NCBI GenBank assembly: GCA_022385755.1
Contig: MU278353.1
Coordinates: 829,000-892,999, forward strand
DNA: 64,000 bases
Source: Trametopsis cervina
Taxonomy: Eukaryota; Basidiomycota; Agaricomycetes; Polyporales; Irpicaceae
Direction of reading: 5' to 3'
In this document: one piece after another, positions 13,351 through 26,162 of the stretch
Layout of the letters: each line of letters opens with the position of its first letter
Numbering within the stretch: position 1 is the stretch's first letter
Position numbers and translations under genes: made by a program
Notes under the pieces: model-generated
Seen by the model: the letters and a program-made list of their open reading frames with translations, nothing else
Database searches by the model: none
What the model was told of the DNA's origin: nothing

Positions 13351-14664
13351 GGTCGGGCTAAGATAGACGGTGAATAAGAGATCGTCGACGCTGTGATGGA
13401 CTACGGGCAGACCTTCTGTGGTTTATGTGGATGGGTTTGGTGGTGGTGGTGGAGATGAGGGAAGGGGAGGACTGGGTCCTTTGGGGTGGAGGGCGAGGGC
13501 GATGATGACGTTTATATATTTCTAGGTCCTCAGCAGGTACGGCCGAATCCGAATCCGGCTCCTCGTGAATCACCTCACAGATCGATTTGCGCAAATTGAC
13601 GGCCTCCTCCCGACCACAACCTCCAAGCCGCTGAACCGGACCGACCGCGCTCGTCGTCTGAAACGATGTATGCAACGTCCACGACGACGACGACGACGCG
13701 TAGCTCGCCCGCGACCTCTCGGGCGGCGAGCTCACTTTGCTCTGCGTCTTCCACGACAAACGTGCGTGCATACACCTACCCGTGAACGTTGTGCAGTATC
13801 TCCTACCGGCGACCCGTCCGAATCGATGATGGGCTTTTCCTCTTCTACGACGTCCGCCCGAAATGAGAGCCAACGTTCTGCAGCGGAAGATTGATCTGCG
13901 GTGCTGCCAATACCGGACAAGGAACAGGACACTATAGCAGGAGTAAGCCCGAATATCCTCCCATGCATGCCAAAAGTCCATCTGTCTTATAGCCCGGCGA
14001 GCCCAATGCCTCATGCACGACGTAACGCTTCCATCAACCTTCGCGTCAACCTTGCTGTGATCTCCAGATTGCGACAAATACGAGTGTGGCTTCCACGTTG
14101 CCCTGCTACACATCTCCTCTCCGACTACTGCTCGGCTTGCGAAACTAGGATAGACCATTGTCGGTTCCCGGGGTTCCGACCAAACATTTTTGGAGCAACA
14201 CCAAGTGCACATTCGAAGGACTCGTCGCGTGTTTAGACGCTGATACACGGTATCTCAAGGCCGATGATGTTGTTCAGCCCCGGCGAACGGGGCCCAGTAT
14301 GCGGCGAGGATACACCACTACACTTCCCTCGAGCGCAAAGTATCACTTCGCCTACAGTGAACGCTTTCTGGTGGAATTACAACTCCTATCGTGCATTCGC
14401 TCTTTGAGGGACCCCGGGAAGCCAAGCGCCAGTCGCCCCCTTTACGTTCAGCCCGTTTGAGGTGACTTCTGGACACATCGGCATGTCGCCGATACCAACC
14501 TTCCGACAGCCTGGCAGCTCTGTCTCTCTATGCCATTCCCATACACATCGATGTCTTCCCCAGGCGCTTCCTGCCGTGATTCTCTGTCAGCATGGCCTGA
14601 GACGCGTTCTCACACATTATCATCAATGTTACCACCATCTTAACCCTTCCTCTTGAAGGACAAT
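13351..14664. other. Intergenic region upstream of UGP1 and of the second phosphoesterase
   Basis: 1.3 kb between divergently transcribed genes, holding both promoters. Just upstream of UGP1 (13440-13500) the minus strand is strongly pyrimidine-rich (CTCC/CCACC runs), as in highly expressed fungal promoters. Several long open minus-strand frames cross 13.36-14.25 kb, but their composition (Arg/Cys/Trp/His-rich) and lack of recognisable motifs argue against coding. Confidence 0.5.
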
Positions 14665-16586
14665 ATGCCTAGCAGTAGGCTAGTTCACGCGCTTCGCCTT
14701 GTCTGGGTACTCGTGATAGTTTGGTATGAGCTATTGGTGTTCAGGTACCAGGTCTCACAATGCGATTGGCCGGAGGTTACACTGGATGAGCAGATGGTTG
14801 CAGACTCTGTACGCAATGTTTTGCCATGTCTGTGCATATGCATTTATACAAACAGCTTCAATAGCACATACTATCTCCTAAGACGGCGCATGTCTTGCTC
14901 ATCGCTGACCCACAAGTGCTGGACCACCGCTCTTACCCGGATCGACCGCCATGGCTCATGTGGCTTAGCCAGAGAATTGTTGACTCCAACATGCGGAAGA
15001 GCTGGTGGGCTACAAAGAAGCTACAGCCCGACGTTATAATGTTCCTTGGCGATATGATGGACGGAGGACGGTTTGCTATGTCCGATGCCGAGTAAGTACT
15101 TCAGCGCACACTCCTAATTGAGCACACCCTTATATTCTGGTAGGTACGAAGCATATCTCAGCAGGACAAAGGATATATTTGCAACCGATGGCTCTGTTCC
15201 AGTCTACTACATACCCGGTAACCACGACGTTGGGTAAGCTGAAGTCTGTGATTGCCATCTGAAACTGAGAAGAGACACAGGATAGGGGTGTCAGACGAAT
15301 GGTCTGAGGTCGCTCGTGTGCGGTGGCTCTCGCATTTTGGACCGCTGCAGCAACGGGTCGAGATTTCCAACCACACTTTCGTGCTAGTTGATGCGCCGGG
15401 CCTTGTGGAAGAGGAACGGCAGCGCTCTATCGACAGTTTGCCTCTCCCAATATGGGCCTCCACCAGACCCAATGGTGCTATTGCATTTGCGCATCAGTCA
15501 ATGGAAGTTGCTCGTATGTTTGTTAAGGCCGGTATAGCGTTGGCTCCGTCTGACCGGATTTGTTGCAGGTTCACAAGGACAGCCCACAGTTCTCTTGACC
15601 CATATTCCTCTCACCCGAGCAAGAGGGACATCGTGTGGACCCCTCAGGGAACAAGGCACTATTCGGGATGGACACGGATATGGTTATGAGAATACTCTCG
15701 ACTATGAAGTTTCTAGACTGCTCTTGGATGTCCTGCGCCCTTCGATAATATTCAGGTCAGCATATCCTCGCATCCTGCTAATACTGCTTACTCACTCTCG
15801 CATTACAGCGGGGACGACCATGACTATTGCGAGATCCACCATGCGCTATCAGCTTCCGACGACGTCTCTTTATCAAAACAACGTTCCGTCAAGGAGGTAT
15901 CCGTCAAGTCTTTTTCAATTGCGATGGGCGTTCGGCGTCCAGGCTTCCAGCTTCTGTCGCTCGTTCCGCCGTCTCTCGCATCCCCGTCCGGACCCCCGCT
16001 CTCAGATACGCCATGCTTCTTGCCATTTCAGCTGGGCACCTACGTTTTTATTTATGGTCCGCTGACGCTTCTCTCCCTGCTCATCCTCCTTACCAACCAC
16101 ATATATCGTGCGTATCACCCCGGCGCAGCAAATCATTCCTTGGCCATACCTCTGTCATCCAGACAGTCGTCCTTACCCAACGATATTGAACAGGTCCGCT
16201 CGAGTGCGCTGCGATCACCGGACCAGCTGTCTCCATCAATGTCTACCTCCCAGATGTTGCGCAACTACGACGCACCAGACGAAACGGACGAGGCCGCGTT
16301 CATGCTTCCTCCTCCCACGCCCGGATTCGCAGTCAAGGCGGCTTCTAGGCGGAAGAACGGCCGGCCGTATTCAGAAATGGTGTTCAAGCTGAATCTCGGC
16401 GGACAGAAGCTCGTTGCAGACCTCACTTCTGTGCGTGATCTGCTACAGTGTGCGTGCTGCGCAACCAGAGGTGGCATGGACAAGAGGCGAACAACGAGGG
16501 TACTGCGCGCATTCTTTGCAGACGTCCTTGCCGTCGCGTGGCTGCCAGTTGCTCTATTCGCGACCATGGTTTGGTGGTTCTTGTGA
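14665..16586 (+). CDS. Cdc1/PGAP5-type metallophosphoesterase, active-site complete
   Basis: Likely ER/Golgi membrane phosphoesterase acting on the ethanolamine-phosphate side chains of GPI anchors (Cdc1/Ted1/PGAP5 family). The ATG at 14665 begins MPSSRLVHALRLVWVLVIVW, an N-terminal membrane anchor. Motifs after introns: LLIADPQV, MFLGDMMDGGR, YYIPGNHDVG, NHTFVLVDAPGLVEEE, LLTHIPL with SCGPLREQG, SGDDHDYCEIHH, VKSFSIAMGVRRPGFQLLSL, then hydrophobic segments (YVFIYGPLTLLSLLILL and the last 20 residues, ending ATMVWWFL). The metal-binding GNHD and GDDHD are both present, unlike the copy at 4036-5775. The two copies share an intron and motif plan. Between the C-terminal membrane segments lies a polar loop of about 130 residues, longer than in the other copy. 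Confidence 0.9.
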
Positions 16587-17564
16587 TCGTGAACAGTCAT
16601 TGGATGTTGTCAAAATGCATTGTATTTTGAGTTCGCGCGTGCTCTGTACAACTGATAGAAAACAGGTAATGGGAAACGTTGGGTAGATAAGGCTATGTGG
16701 GGCTGCTGTCGACTCGCGGCGTGTGACAGAACGCGAGAAAGAGCGGAGCGCGGTGTGGGCATGAAGGATATGCGCAGACGGAACTTTGTGGCGGCAGGTT
16801 GTAGAAGCAAACCTTACGATATAGTTTCTGTCATACGTCGCGGAGAGAACAAAGACGGTGTCCTCAGCAGTCAGTCTCGACGGCCTTGCCCTGAATCTCG
16901 ACTGGTTTGAGTGGCAGTGATCATCCAAGTCTGTACCTGTACCTGAGCGCTGAGCGATTGTGTGAACAACAACGCTGATATGAGCAAGCGTGGTCTGGAA
17001 CACGAACACACCCGTCTGGAACATACCTCCGGTGACATTGCGCGTGTGAGTGCAGGCCGCCATGATGGCTGTCAGAATCGGTAAGACAGCAGCGTGGGCA
17101 TCGGCTGTTTCTTGAACCAGTGTCAATAATACCGAGTAGATTGAAGAACTATGCTCTTGAGGCTGCGGTGGCGTTTTGCGCACATCCTACTTCACGTTGG
17201 GCTTGTGGCGCTTTCTACTTCGTTCTCCAGAAGAACCTTGGAGTATTCATTGCGCAGTTTTTCGTGTAACCACGATCATAACCACTCGGATTCGCCGGGC
17301 TTGGACTAGAGTGGCAGTTGCCATTGTATGCACAGCAGTGCGCGAGGCGTGGGCACACTTGAGACGAAGCGTTTTCGCGTCAGAGGAGCGAGTCCGAAGG
17401 CTCCATCAAAGTCATTTTGTTTACTTTACTTACCACCATTACAAACACGCCTTATAAAGCCCTATTACCGTTTTCATATATGCACTTTAGACGCCTCCAT
17501 TCGCGTGCATGTCCTTGAGCGCTGAGGTTTCTTGCACTCACTTTACTTTACACGACTTACGACC
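16587..17564. other. Intergenic region, promoter of CCT6
   Basis: About 980 bp between two plus-strand genes. A 209-codon minus-strand frame at 16554-17183 is open but shows no recognisable domain and overlaps the 3' end of the phosphoesterase, so it is not called. The proximal part before CCT6 holds a TATA-like element (17453-17458). Confidence 0.45.
17453..17458 (+). promoter_or_regulatory. TATA-like element upstream of CCT6
   Basis: TATAAA within CTTATAAAGCCC lies about 107 bp before the CCT6 ATG, a plausible distance for a fungal core promoter given a short leader. Sequence match only. Confidence 0.35.
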
Positions 17565-19663
17565 ATGTCATCAAGTATAGAGCTCATAAATCCCAAGGCT
17601 GAGAGCGTGCGGAGAGCCGCCGCGCTCCAGGTTTGTGTGGATTGTCTATACTGTGATAATCCTTCTGATTCGCGATTGTAGGTCAATACTACTGGAGCGA
17701 TGGGACTGGCAAATGTCGTGAAGAGCAATCTCGGTGCGTTAGTTGTCCGTGGTACAAGTATTTGCTGAACTAAAACATTCTATCACCCAGGCCCGCGAGG
17801 AACATTGAAGATGCTTGTAGACGGCTCCGGTCAGATCAAAATGACAAAAGACGGTAAAGCACTACTGTCAGAGATGCAAATCCAGAACCCTACGGCTGCT
17901 ATGATCGCGCGTACTGCTGTTGCTCAGGACGACCAGGTCGGCGATGGAACGACGTCAGTAGTGCTGTTGGTCGGAGAGCTGCTCAAGCAGGCGGATCGGT
18001 TCATTTCCGAAGGTGTACATCCCACTGTAATTGGAGAAGGGTTCGACTTGGCGAAGAAGGAGGCCTTGGCGGTACGTTATACTTTCTCAGAGAGAAACAT
18101 CACGCAGTGCGCTAAGACGAGATCGTGTAGTTCCTCGATAAGTTCAAGCAACCCTCAAAGCTTGATCGCGCGACCTTGATCAATGTCGCACACACCTCTC
18201 TTGCGACCAAAATACATGCCAGCCTTGCTAAGCAACTGGCTGCCGATGTTGTAGATGCCGTAATGACAATTAGACCTCCTGCACCTTCTGCAGGTACGTA
18301 AAAACGCGTCGTCATTGATGGTATCGCTCACTCTCAACTCCAGATGCCAAGGATCAATGGCGGGAGCCTATTGATTTACACATGATTGAGATCATGAAGA
18401 TGCAACACCGAACAGCGTCAGAAACCCAGCTTGTTCGTGGCCTTGTCCTCGACCATGGTGCAAGACATCCGGATATGCCGAAACGCGTCGAAAACGCGTT
18501 CATTCTGACATTGAATGTCAGTCTCGAGTACGAGAAGACGTAAGCAAACCCGTTTCTTCCCATTATCTAAGTGGCGACTGACCGGACATATCAGTGAGGT
18601 CAACTCAAGCTTCTTCTACTCATCGGCAGAGCAGCGAGAGAAGCTCGTAGAGTCAGAGAGGAAATTTACAGATGCGAAGTGCAGGAAGATCGTCGAACTG
18701 AAAAACCTGGTTTGTGACCAAGCTGTAGACTCCAAAGAGAAGAAGAAAAACTTCGTCGTTATCAACCAGAAGGGTATTGATCCTCTGAGTTTGGACATCT
18801 TGGCCAAGAATGGCATCTTTGCCCTCCGTCGCGCGAAGCGACGCAACATGGAACGGCAAGTTAGCCGGTTGTTACTCATCGTTATACTGCTCATCTGTTT
18901 CATAGACTTCAGCTTGTTTGCGGAGGTGTGGCACAGAATTCAGTCGAAGATATGGCACCGGATGTTTTGGGATGGGCTGGTCTAGTTTATGAGCACACTC
19001 TCGGAGAGGAAAAGTACACTTTCGTCGAGGACGTAAAGCAGCCCAAGAGCGTCACACTCCTTATCAAGGGACCCAACCCACACACCATTCAGCAGACGCA
19101 AGACGCGCTTCGTGATGGTTTGCGCGCGGTCAAAAATGCGATAGAAGACGAGGCACTTATCCCTGGCGCCGGTGCTTTTGAAGTAGCATGTGCTGCACAT
19201 TTGAACGGTCCTGTGAAAAAGAGTGCCAAGGGCAGGGTCAAGATGGGCGTCCAGGCATTCGCCGAAGCCTTGCTGATCATCCCAAAAACTCTCGCAGCCA
19301 ACGGTGGATTCGATGTACAAGATGCCGTGGTTCAGTTGCAGGTATGTACCGCACCCTTTACTACGTATCATAGCTTTACCGACGAATCTGCGCACTCTAT
19401 AGGATGAGCAAGCCGAAGGAAACGTCGTTGGTATAGATTTGCAATCCGGAGAGCCCTTCGACCCGACGGTAGAAGGTATCTGGGACAATTATCGGGTCAA
19501 GCGACAAATGCTTCATTCATGGTTAGTCCGTGGTTTGCGCTATTCGATAGAACTTATTTGCTAACTTCCTACCTGCAGTTCCGTCATCGCAGTGAACTTA
19601 CTGTCTACGGATGAAATCCTTCGCGCAGGTCGCAGTTCGCTGAAACCTGACGGGCAGCAGTAG
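17565..19663 (+). CDS. CCT6: T-complex protein 1 (CCT) subunit zeta
   Basis: Subunit of the cytosolic TRiC/CCT chaperonin that folds actin, tubulin and many WD40 proteins. The start [22 protein letters not shown] is the zeta-type N-terminus. Eight or so short introns divide the gene. Visible motifs: [37 protein letters not shown], the ATPase motif [29 protein letters not shown], apical-domain [33 protein letters not shown], and the C-terminal nucleotide-site motif IPGAGAFEV. Zeta is favoured by the HPTASLI-like segment after EMQIQ, and by the sequence around [12 protein letters not shown]. The C-terminus is [18 protein letters not shown] and TAG at 19661-19663. The length, about 550 residues, is normal for CCT subunits. 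Confidence 0.95.
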
Positions 19664-19937
19664 TTATACTAAACGCATTCTGTAATATGTTCGCTATTGA
19701 GCAAGATTGACCTCCCTGACTTCAAGCCTAAGATGCATACATGCGCTGGAGTTGAATTCAACATTATGACTGTGTGCCAATTCTACGTATCGTACATACA
19801 GACTTAACTGACAAGTAGACTAAGTGAAACAAATGGATAACGAGACAGTACTTGCAATGTCATTGGGAATATGAATGCGAGGTTGAGAGTTCGGGTATGG
19901 TCCTCAATAAATCATCGACGCAACATAGCACAATTAT

Positions 19938-22900
19938 TTACGGAGACCCGATATCAGACGACGATTCCCAGACCGCGACGCGAACAGGGGGAGGCGTCTG
20001 CAGGGGAGAGGGACTGTGGCTTGAACCTGTTAAAGTCCGCGTCATTAAGGAGGGTATGCGGAAACCGGAGCGTCCCACGGAAGTTCCTGCTCTGTCGATT
20101 CCGGGGGCAGGATTAGTAGTGATGGAGATCTCTGCGTTCCTCTGGGTATATATCGTGTATTTGGCGGGGGATCGATCTTGCCTGGGCTTTGGGGAGGGCA
20201 TTAGCACAGTCTTCTTCCATTCATACCCTGGGGGACTCGCAGGATTGCGACCTGCAAGCGACGGAGGAGGAGATGGACTACGGGTGGCGGGTCGAAGGGA
20301 GGACGATCCTGAACCAATGAGCTGCTCGACAACCTGCTCCGATTCATCCGTCGACAACACGTCAGGAGACTGTCTGTCATGCGTTGTAGACTCGTGAGAG
20401 ACAACTCGCAGCCGACTAGCGTGCTCAATTTCAGGTTGATCCTGTTGGATGCAAGCGTTGATTAGAAGAACGTCTGTCAATCAATAGCTTTGACAAACCT
20501 CCTCGCTGTCGTATTCTTCTGAATCCGAAGGATAACCCAGCCCGCTAAACGGAAAGTCATCGTCGAGTTCGGTGCCTGCGAGCGTGAGCTTGACAGAAGA
20601 CCCCGTGGGGACTCTTGTTCGCTCTTGCGCAGCTTCTGTTAACGCTGTGACATCGTCATCTTCTACACGGGCAGTCTCTGACATATGCGATGTCTGCGGC
20701 ACGGGGGCCCAGCGTCGCTTTGCCAGGTTCATAGGTGACGGCCGGAAAGTTAGTCGAGCTAAGCGTGCTGCTGGTTGCAGGCTGCGGACAGGAGGGGGTG
20801 AAGCGGTGCTGGAATCATCGCTGTCATCAGTAGCCGCTAACTCAGGCTCAGAGCCGGTATTCTGTATGACTTGTATCACTGGTGCAACAGGAGACGGTGC
20901 GATGTCGTGTGTTTCCTGGTCGACGGAACCGTCGTCTTCGAGACCATCTCGTGCTTCCATATCCATTCGAAAGTTGACCATTGCAGATGCGGACAGCTTA
21001 CTTGTCCCTTCGACGGGTGCCCATTTCCGTCGGGCGAAAGAGATGGGATTGGGTCTTAAGAGCGAACCTCTAGCCCTGCCTAATGTGGCACGGGGTGAAT
21101 TTGTTGGTGAATCGTCCGAGCATTCGTCATCGCTGGACAACCGCTTTCTCTTGCCATGTTGATCATCAGAGTTGTCGGAATCGCCTGAGCGTTTGAGCAC
21201 AACGTCTTCCAGTGCTTCCTCGCCAAATTCCACGGCTTCTTGTAGCCCAGACGAGTGGAAGTCCAGGAACTGTTCATCAGACCGATGCCTCGCGTGAGTA
21301 GGCTCGTCACCAGATCCCTCAGAATTTTCGTCTCCGTCAACCTCGGCAGTTCGTCGAGTGAGGAAGCTGGTTTTAGGCCCTTTGCACAGTCGTTTGCCTC
21401 CACCTGAGAAGTGTCTGTTCCGCATGAAGCGACCGTTGGTCTCTGCCTTCTTTCCAAACCGACCATTGGAATCCCGCGGTTGTGCAGCCACAGCAAGTGA
21501 TTTGGGGGTCACGATCTTGATGAGAGGGGGAGCATTTACTGAGCCCTCGTCAGGAGGGGAAGGTGTTTGATGTCGCACAGCTTGAGGGCTTTCTGTTGCG
21601 CTTGACAAAGAGGATGGGCTCGATGGTTGTGCCTTGCGAGGGGAAATACGTGTTCTTTGAACTGGAGGCTCGCTCTCACGCATCTTCATGCTGGGCATTC
21701 GTGTCCGGCCACTGCGCGAAACGCCTGTGGTATCGATGTTCAAGAGCTGTTTGGAGGCCTCAGACATGCCAACTTTGTGCTTGGGTGGACGGCCTCGAGG
21801 ACGACCGGTGGGGCCCTTCTGTTTCTTGGGAACGGGGGTAGTTTCTTCGCCGCGGTTATCGTCTTGATGAGGCCGTTTCGCGGGTATAGAAACAACAAGA
21901 GCGGCAGGTTTTCGACCGACTGCTGCTAGAATCGCAGTCGTCGATTTCTTCACGAGATATTCATCACGAATAACCGGAGCAAATGCACGGCTGCCATCGC
22001 CCGCTACCCTCTCTGGCCATTTACGCCCATAGATGGCGAAGTGACGGATACATCTGCGATGCCCAGAAATTAGTCCACAGTCAATTTCGGAAATAGAGAA
22101 ATGCTGACCTGGGACATTCCATCGCTTGGTCCTTTTTGGGCCTTCCCCTCTTGCCCGTGCGCCCTAAAGACAGTCCCCATACGACCTCTGAGTTGACAGA
22201 AATCACAGGAAGCACGTTTCCGCACGTCGTACACAACGGCAAAGGCTTGCCGTCGAGACCTCGAGGAGCATCGAACAGTTTCTTCTCTCTCACCAGCGTG
22301 TGGTCAAAGATAGGCGCAGATATGCGTGGCCTGAGATGACGCGCCTCAGGTTCGTCCTTTTCCGTTTCTCTGACATCTGATGTAGAGGCAGTTGCGCGTC
22401 CTTTGCCTTTGCGATCTTTCATTGGGGTCGAATGAGGCGATGGCTCTTCTCGCCCGTCTTCTCGGGACTTGAGCCGAGACGACGAACGAACGCTCCCAAC
22501 ACTGTCCGCTGTCAGAGGCGGAGTGATCGTTTGCCTAGCGACTGGAACTGCTGACCCCGACCTTCCAACTGGGTTTTGGCTGGGTGCTCTGCTGGCGGAG
22601 GCGCCAGTTGAGGCTTCTCTAGCTTTCTGCGAGCGCGTAGTGATCACCGACTTGTGCTCTGCAGCCAATGGGAGGCCGCCCACCGTCGCCTTCACCGGGA
22701 TGGGCGCAATGGGTGCAATAGTTTCTCTAGCTTTGCCCTTGGAACGACCGCGCTCGGCTTCAGGCTCCGGAGTGAGTAGCCCCTGACCACTTGGTAACCC
22801 CGCGTCGTTGGACGAGGAAGGGGGAAGTGAGGTCAAGTCAGATGCGTTATCACCATCCTGTTCTTGGTCCTTCGCATCCTCGGCCACAACGGTGTAAACA

Positions 22901-24212
22901 CCGCGGCGAGTGCGTCGTTCGTTGAAGTTAACTACCTCTGGAAGAGTGTCTTCTTCGTCGCTCGACTGCGAACTCTCGTCCGGGCCCCCGTCCTGATCCT
23001 CGGCTGAACCAGATCCGGTGTCGGTTCGTTCATCGTCTGAGACTTGCGCGGCATAACCGCCACGGCCGTTTCTCTCGCAACTCGCGCAGAGACAGTGCTT
23101 GTTCTTGCGACCGACTAAAGATCACACTTTAGCTCGCAACGTGGCAGAAAGCCAGAAAATGGAGGTTAACTCACAATATCCATCTCCGTAATGAGCAGTC
23201 ACTTCCTCACCGACGCCGATCGGTTTAATCACACGAAACGTGATATAGCGACCTTCCCGAAACAGCTCGACATTGTGATCACAGTCATGCTGTCAAGGTG
23301 AATGTGAAATTGAGCACTATAGCTGAACGGCGTCTTTGCTGGGAACTCACGTTGACAAATCGAGCTGGTCCGAGGAAAAGATGGTTCTTCTTCAACTGCT
23401 TGGAGTGTATGACGCTAAAATCGCGGCGAATTCCAAGACCATCAGCATGCGTCTCATCTGTCCGCTTTAGCTCCTTGTCCTCTTCCTCAGTAAGGTCGGC
23501 CATGGAACCCTTTAGTTCGTTGATGACCGTACCGGGTGCTAGTGGCCGCGTGGCCAGAATACAAAGCTCTGACTTCCCAGTCCTGTGTGCATATCGGGAT
23601 GTATGCGCGATTTCGATAGACCCACCCGGCAAGTACAGCTCGAAGTATCGTGAGGCGTGGCTGAGGGGACAATATTAGACACCGGACCCGAAGTTCACAA
23701 GTCTCACGCACGTAGCAAAAGCGTTAATTTGCTTCTGGCTGTAGGACGACGACTTGAGGTAATATTTCACAGCGTTGAGGCTTCGGTTGACTCGTATGTC
23801 AGCGTTGTGTGAGAAATAGAACAATATCGTGGAACTGACGAGAGTAGTTCATCGACTGCCTGCCTAATCACGTTTGGTTGTGCACCCTTTGCTGGCACCA
23901 TCTGCATACAGAACGTTGACACGTCGGAGAGAGTAAAAGTTTGTCATTATCGCGCCTAATGACACAAGAAATTGGGGGTATACTCACGCGCTGCACTATC
24001 TGAAGCAAATCCTCTGCGTCCGTCTTGGGGAGGCGGCGGCTAGGGTCCATTTTGTGAACTACCAGGGGTACATCTCCCGTACCAAGCTTCTCGACCAGCA
24101 AGTGGCTCAGGAAATCGTCGTCCCTGGAAAGATCCCTCATGTTCATGACCTTGGTCGGCCGCCATTGCCCCTTGAGTGAAGACGAGCTAGCGCTCGCCGT
24201 TGCAGGTGCCAT
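19938..24212 (-). CDS. SET9: Histone H4 lysine-20 methyltransferase, Set9/SUV4-20 family
   Basis: Nuclear SET-domain enzyme of the Suv4-20/Set9 group, which methylates H4K20. The ATG at 24212 begins MAPATASASSSSLKGQW, then DDDFLSHLLVEKLG, as usual for fungal Set9. The SET domain is spread over several small exons: SRYAHRTGKSELCILATR, GTVINELKG, RRDFSVIHSKQLKKNHLFLG, the S-adenosylmethionine-site motif FVNHDCDHNVEL, and GVGEEVTAHYGDGYFG. The post-SET Cys cluster CLCASCERNGRGGY follows. The long C-terminal part is low-complexity but contains a C-x2-C/CPRC zinc-ribbon-like piece (LCTTCGNVLP, then HFAIYGRKWPERV) conserved in fungal Set9. A 57-nt intron near 20.5 kb joins DSEE to DQPEIEHASR; the protein ends SSSDIGSP. 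At over 1,000 residues it is long, mostly from disordered tail. Confidence 0.92.
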
Positions 24213-25186
24213 GAGGCACTAGTCGAGAGGGAAGAGGGACGAGAAGAGCTGAACACGGTTGGGAGGAGGTGGGAGCTGGGGAGCGAAGCGATATTGGATT
24301 ATGACAGGTTGTTGAAGGCAGCGGAACGCCAAAGTCGACCAAAAGCGCTCGGTGAAACTTGCTTGTCGCGTGGCGCACACTTGCTCTTGCTGCCACCACC
24401 ACGGCAATCGCCTTATAACTATCCTCTCCTGCTCAACAGATGTAACAGAACCTTTTCCTTGCGACAGAAAGCTGTGGTTGAGTGATGGTTGAGAATAAGG
24501 AGGCAGAGACTGTCGGGCAACGGCTGTTGACGTTCTCCGTCCTCTCCGGTGTTAGACGCAGATAAAACTTCTTCCTGTGCACGTCCAGTGCACGACGATA
24601 GCCAAACGCTGGAATTGTCGCTGAACACGTAAATGGAACGACGGCGAGCTCGTAAAGAGGGAGAGTTGGGGTACGACAATTGTGGAAGCGGACGGGTGCG
24701 GGTCACAGTCGCAGTAAGCAATTAAGTACGTATATCTCTTAATCGCATGGTCATGCCCTGCCAATTCAATTCAATGTCACCCGTGGCCACGCTCATCTTC
24801 CAGATGGCCACCCATCGAGCAACCATCGTAGACAAGGTTTGGGCCATGGCGCGGCAGTGGCTACGCGTCACTTGCGACGGGCGTAATCGGCACTGTACTA
24901 TAGGCACAGTGGCGATGCCCCCCGATGTCTGTTTTATCTATGATCTTCAGATCTGTGCAATCTACCTCAACAGGGATCGAAGTCTGGATGCATTGCGACA
25001 CAACATGGGACAAAGACATGGTCTCATACAATAGTGTGGAAGTAAAAGGAGGGGGAAGAGGAGGTCATAGCTGCCAGTTTTGTCGACGCCAGCTCCCATG
25101 CAGCACGCGCCACCAACGTCCAATCGGCCTCGACTCCATAGCAGAGGTATGATGATACAAGGAAGCAGTAATCACGCACACACACT
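24213..25186. other. Intergenic region, no gene seen
   Basis: About 970 bp between the Set9 start and the eS8 stop. It holds the Set9 promoter (24.2-24.5 kb, with minus-strand TC-rich stretches) and the eS8 3' region. Short open frames on both strands at 24.75-25.03 kb have no recognisable features. Confidence 0.5.
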
Positions 25187-26162
25187 TTATTGTGCGTGCT
25201 TCTGCTTGCCGGTCCTAATCTTCCTGAGGTAGAACTACACACGGGTTGATATACGATCAGAAATCAGCGTCACGAGAACAGACTGATTTTCTCACCTCAA
25301 GTTCTTTGCCCTCCAAGATGTAACCATCCCCACGGCCAGACTGTCCCGGTCTGCTGCTGATCGCTGCATACAGACGACCGGCCGCAAACTGACTCTCGAG
25401 GAGAGTGTCAATTTTCGACTCTATGCAGTGATATGTCGGTTAGCAGGAGACTGCCAGGGTGGGTTTGGCATACTCACCCTTCTTCTTCTCATCCAGGTGA
25501 CGCTGTGCATGGTGAGAAAGCTTTTTCTCCTCCGTCTCAGTGGTCTCCTTCTTGGCGCCCTTCTTCGTTACCGGTTGGGCATACTACAAGAGTAACTTCA
25601 GCTCCATGTGTAGACTCACACTGGCAATAACTCACGTGGGCTTCGTACCACTGACGGAAGGGTGTGGCATCGACTTGGATGATAGCACCCTTGACGAGGG
25701 TGTTCGTACGAACGAGCTCGTTGTTGGAGGAGTTGTATACCTATAAAAATTAAAAACTATGAACCGACTAGAGTGCATTGAACCGGACTTACGACACCCA
25801 GAATTCTTGTCTTGCGGGTAGTGTTTTCACTGGCCCACGCAAAGTTGCCAGTCTCGAGACGGAGGGCACGGTACTTGAGGTTTCCTCCTCTCACACGGAC
25901 AGTGTGCACCCGCTTGGGACCAAGCTTAGTGTTGGCAGGCTGACGGCCGAGCTCGAACTTTCGCTTTTTGCGGTAGTGGGGACGTTGGGCACCGGAGGCC
26001 GAACGTTTGTGCCGGGAGGAGCGGGTGATACCTGAAAGTCAACGGAACGCACGACGACAAGCACCATTCCAACGATAACGACGATTCAAATTGAGCGCAA
26101 CAGAGGATCAAAGCATTAGCATCGCGCAAAATTCTCAGTATGACCCGCAGCGACGTACCCAT
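25187..26162 (-). CDS. RPS8: 40S ribosomal protein S8 (eS8)
   Basis: Small-subunit ribosomal protein. Exon 1 holds only ATG plus one G (26162-26159), a pattern common in fungal ribosomal protein genes. After a roughly 127-nt intron (acceptor at 26032) the sequence runs [17 protein letters not shown], then [90 protein letters not shown], and the C-terminus [20 protein letters not shown] to TGKQKHAQ followed by TAA (25189-25187). These are diagnostic eS8 blocks. The first intron was checked for C/D-box snoRNA motifs; no clear box pair was seen. Confidence 0.97.

Noticed and set aside
13358..14248. 296-codon open frame on the minus strand ending 8 nt before the UGP1 ATG, and overlapping shorter frames
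   Set aside because: Composition rich in Arg, Cys, Trp and His, no motifs, and its last third is the pyrimidine-rich UGP1 promoter. A join near 13.8 kb gives a part with coding-like acidic residues, but it cannot be supported without transcripts.
16554..17183. 209-codon minus-strand open frame between the phosphoesterase and CCT6
   Set aside because: It overlaps the 3' end of the phosphoesterase gene and shows no domain. It could be a lineage-specific gene but nothing positive supports it.
26032..26158. Possible snoRNA in the first intron of the eS8 gene
   Set aside because: eS8 introns host C/D snoRNAs in animals, but no RTGATGA plus CTGA pair with terminal stem was found here.
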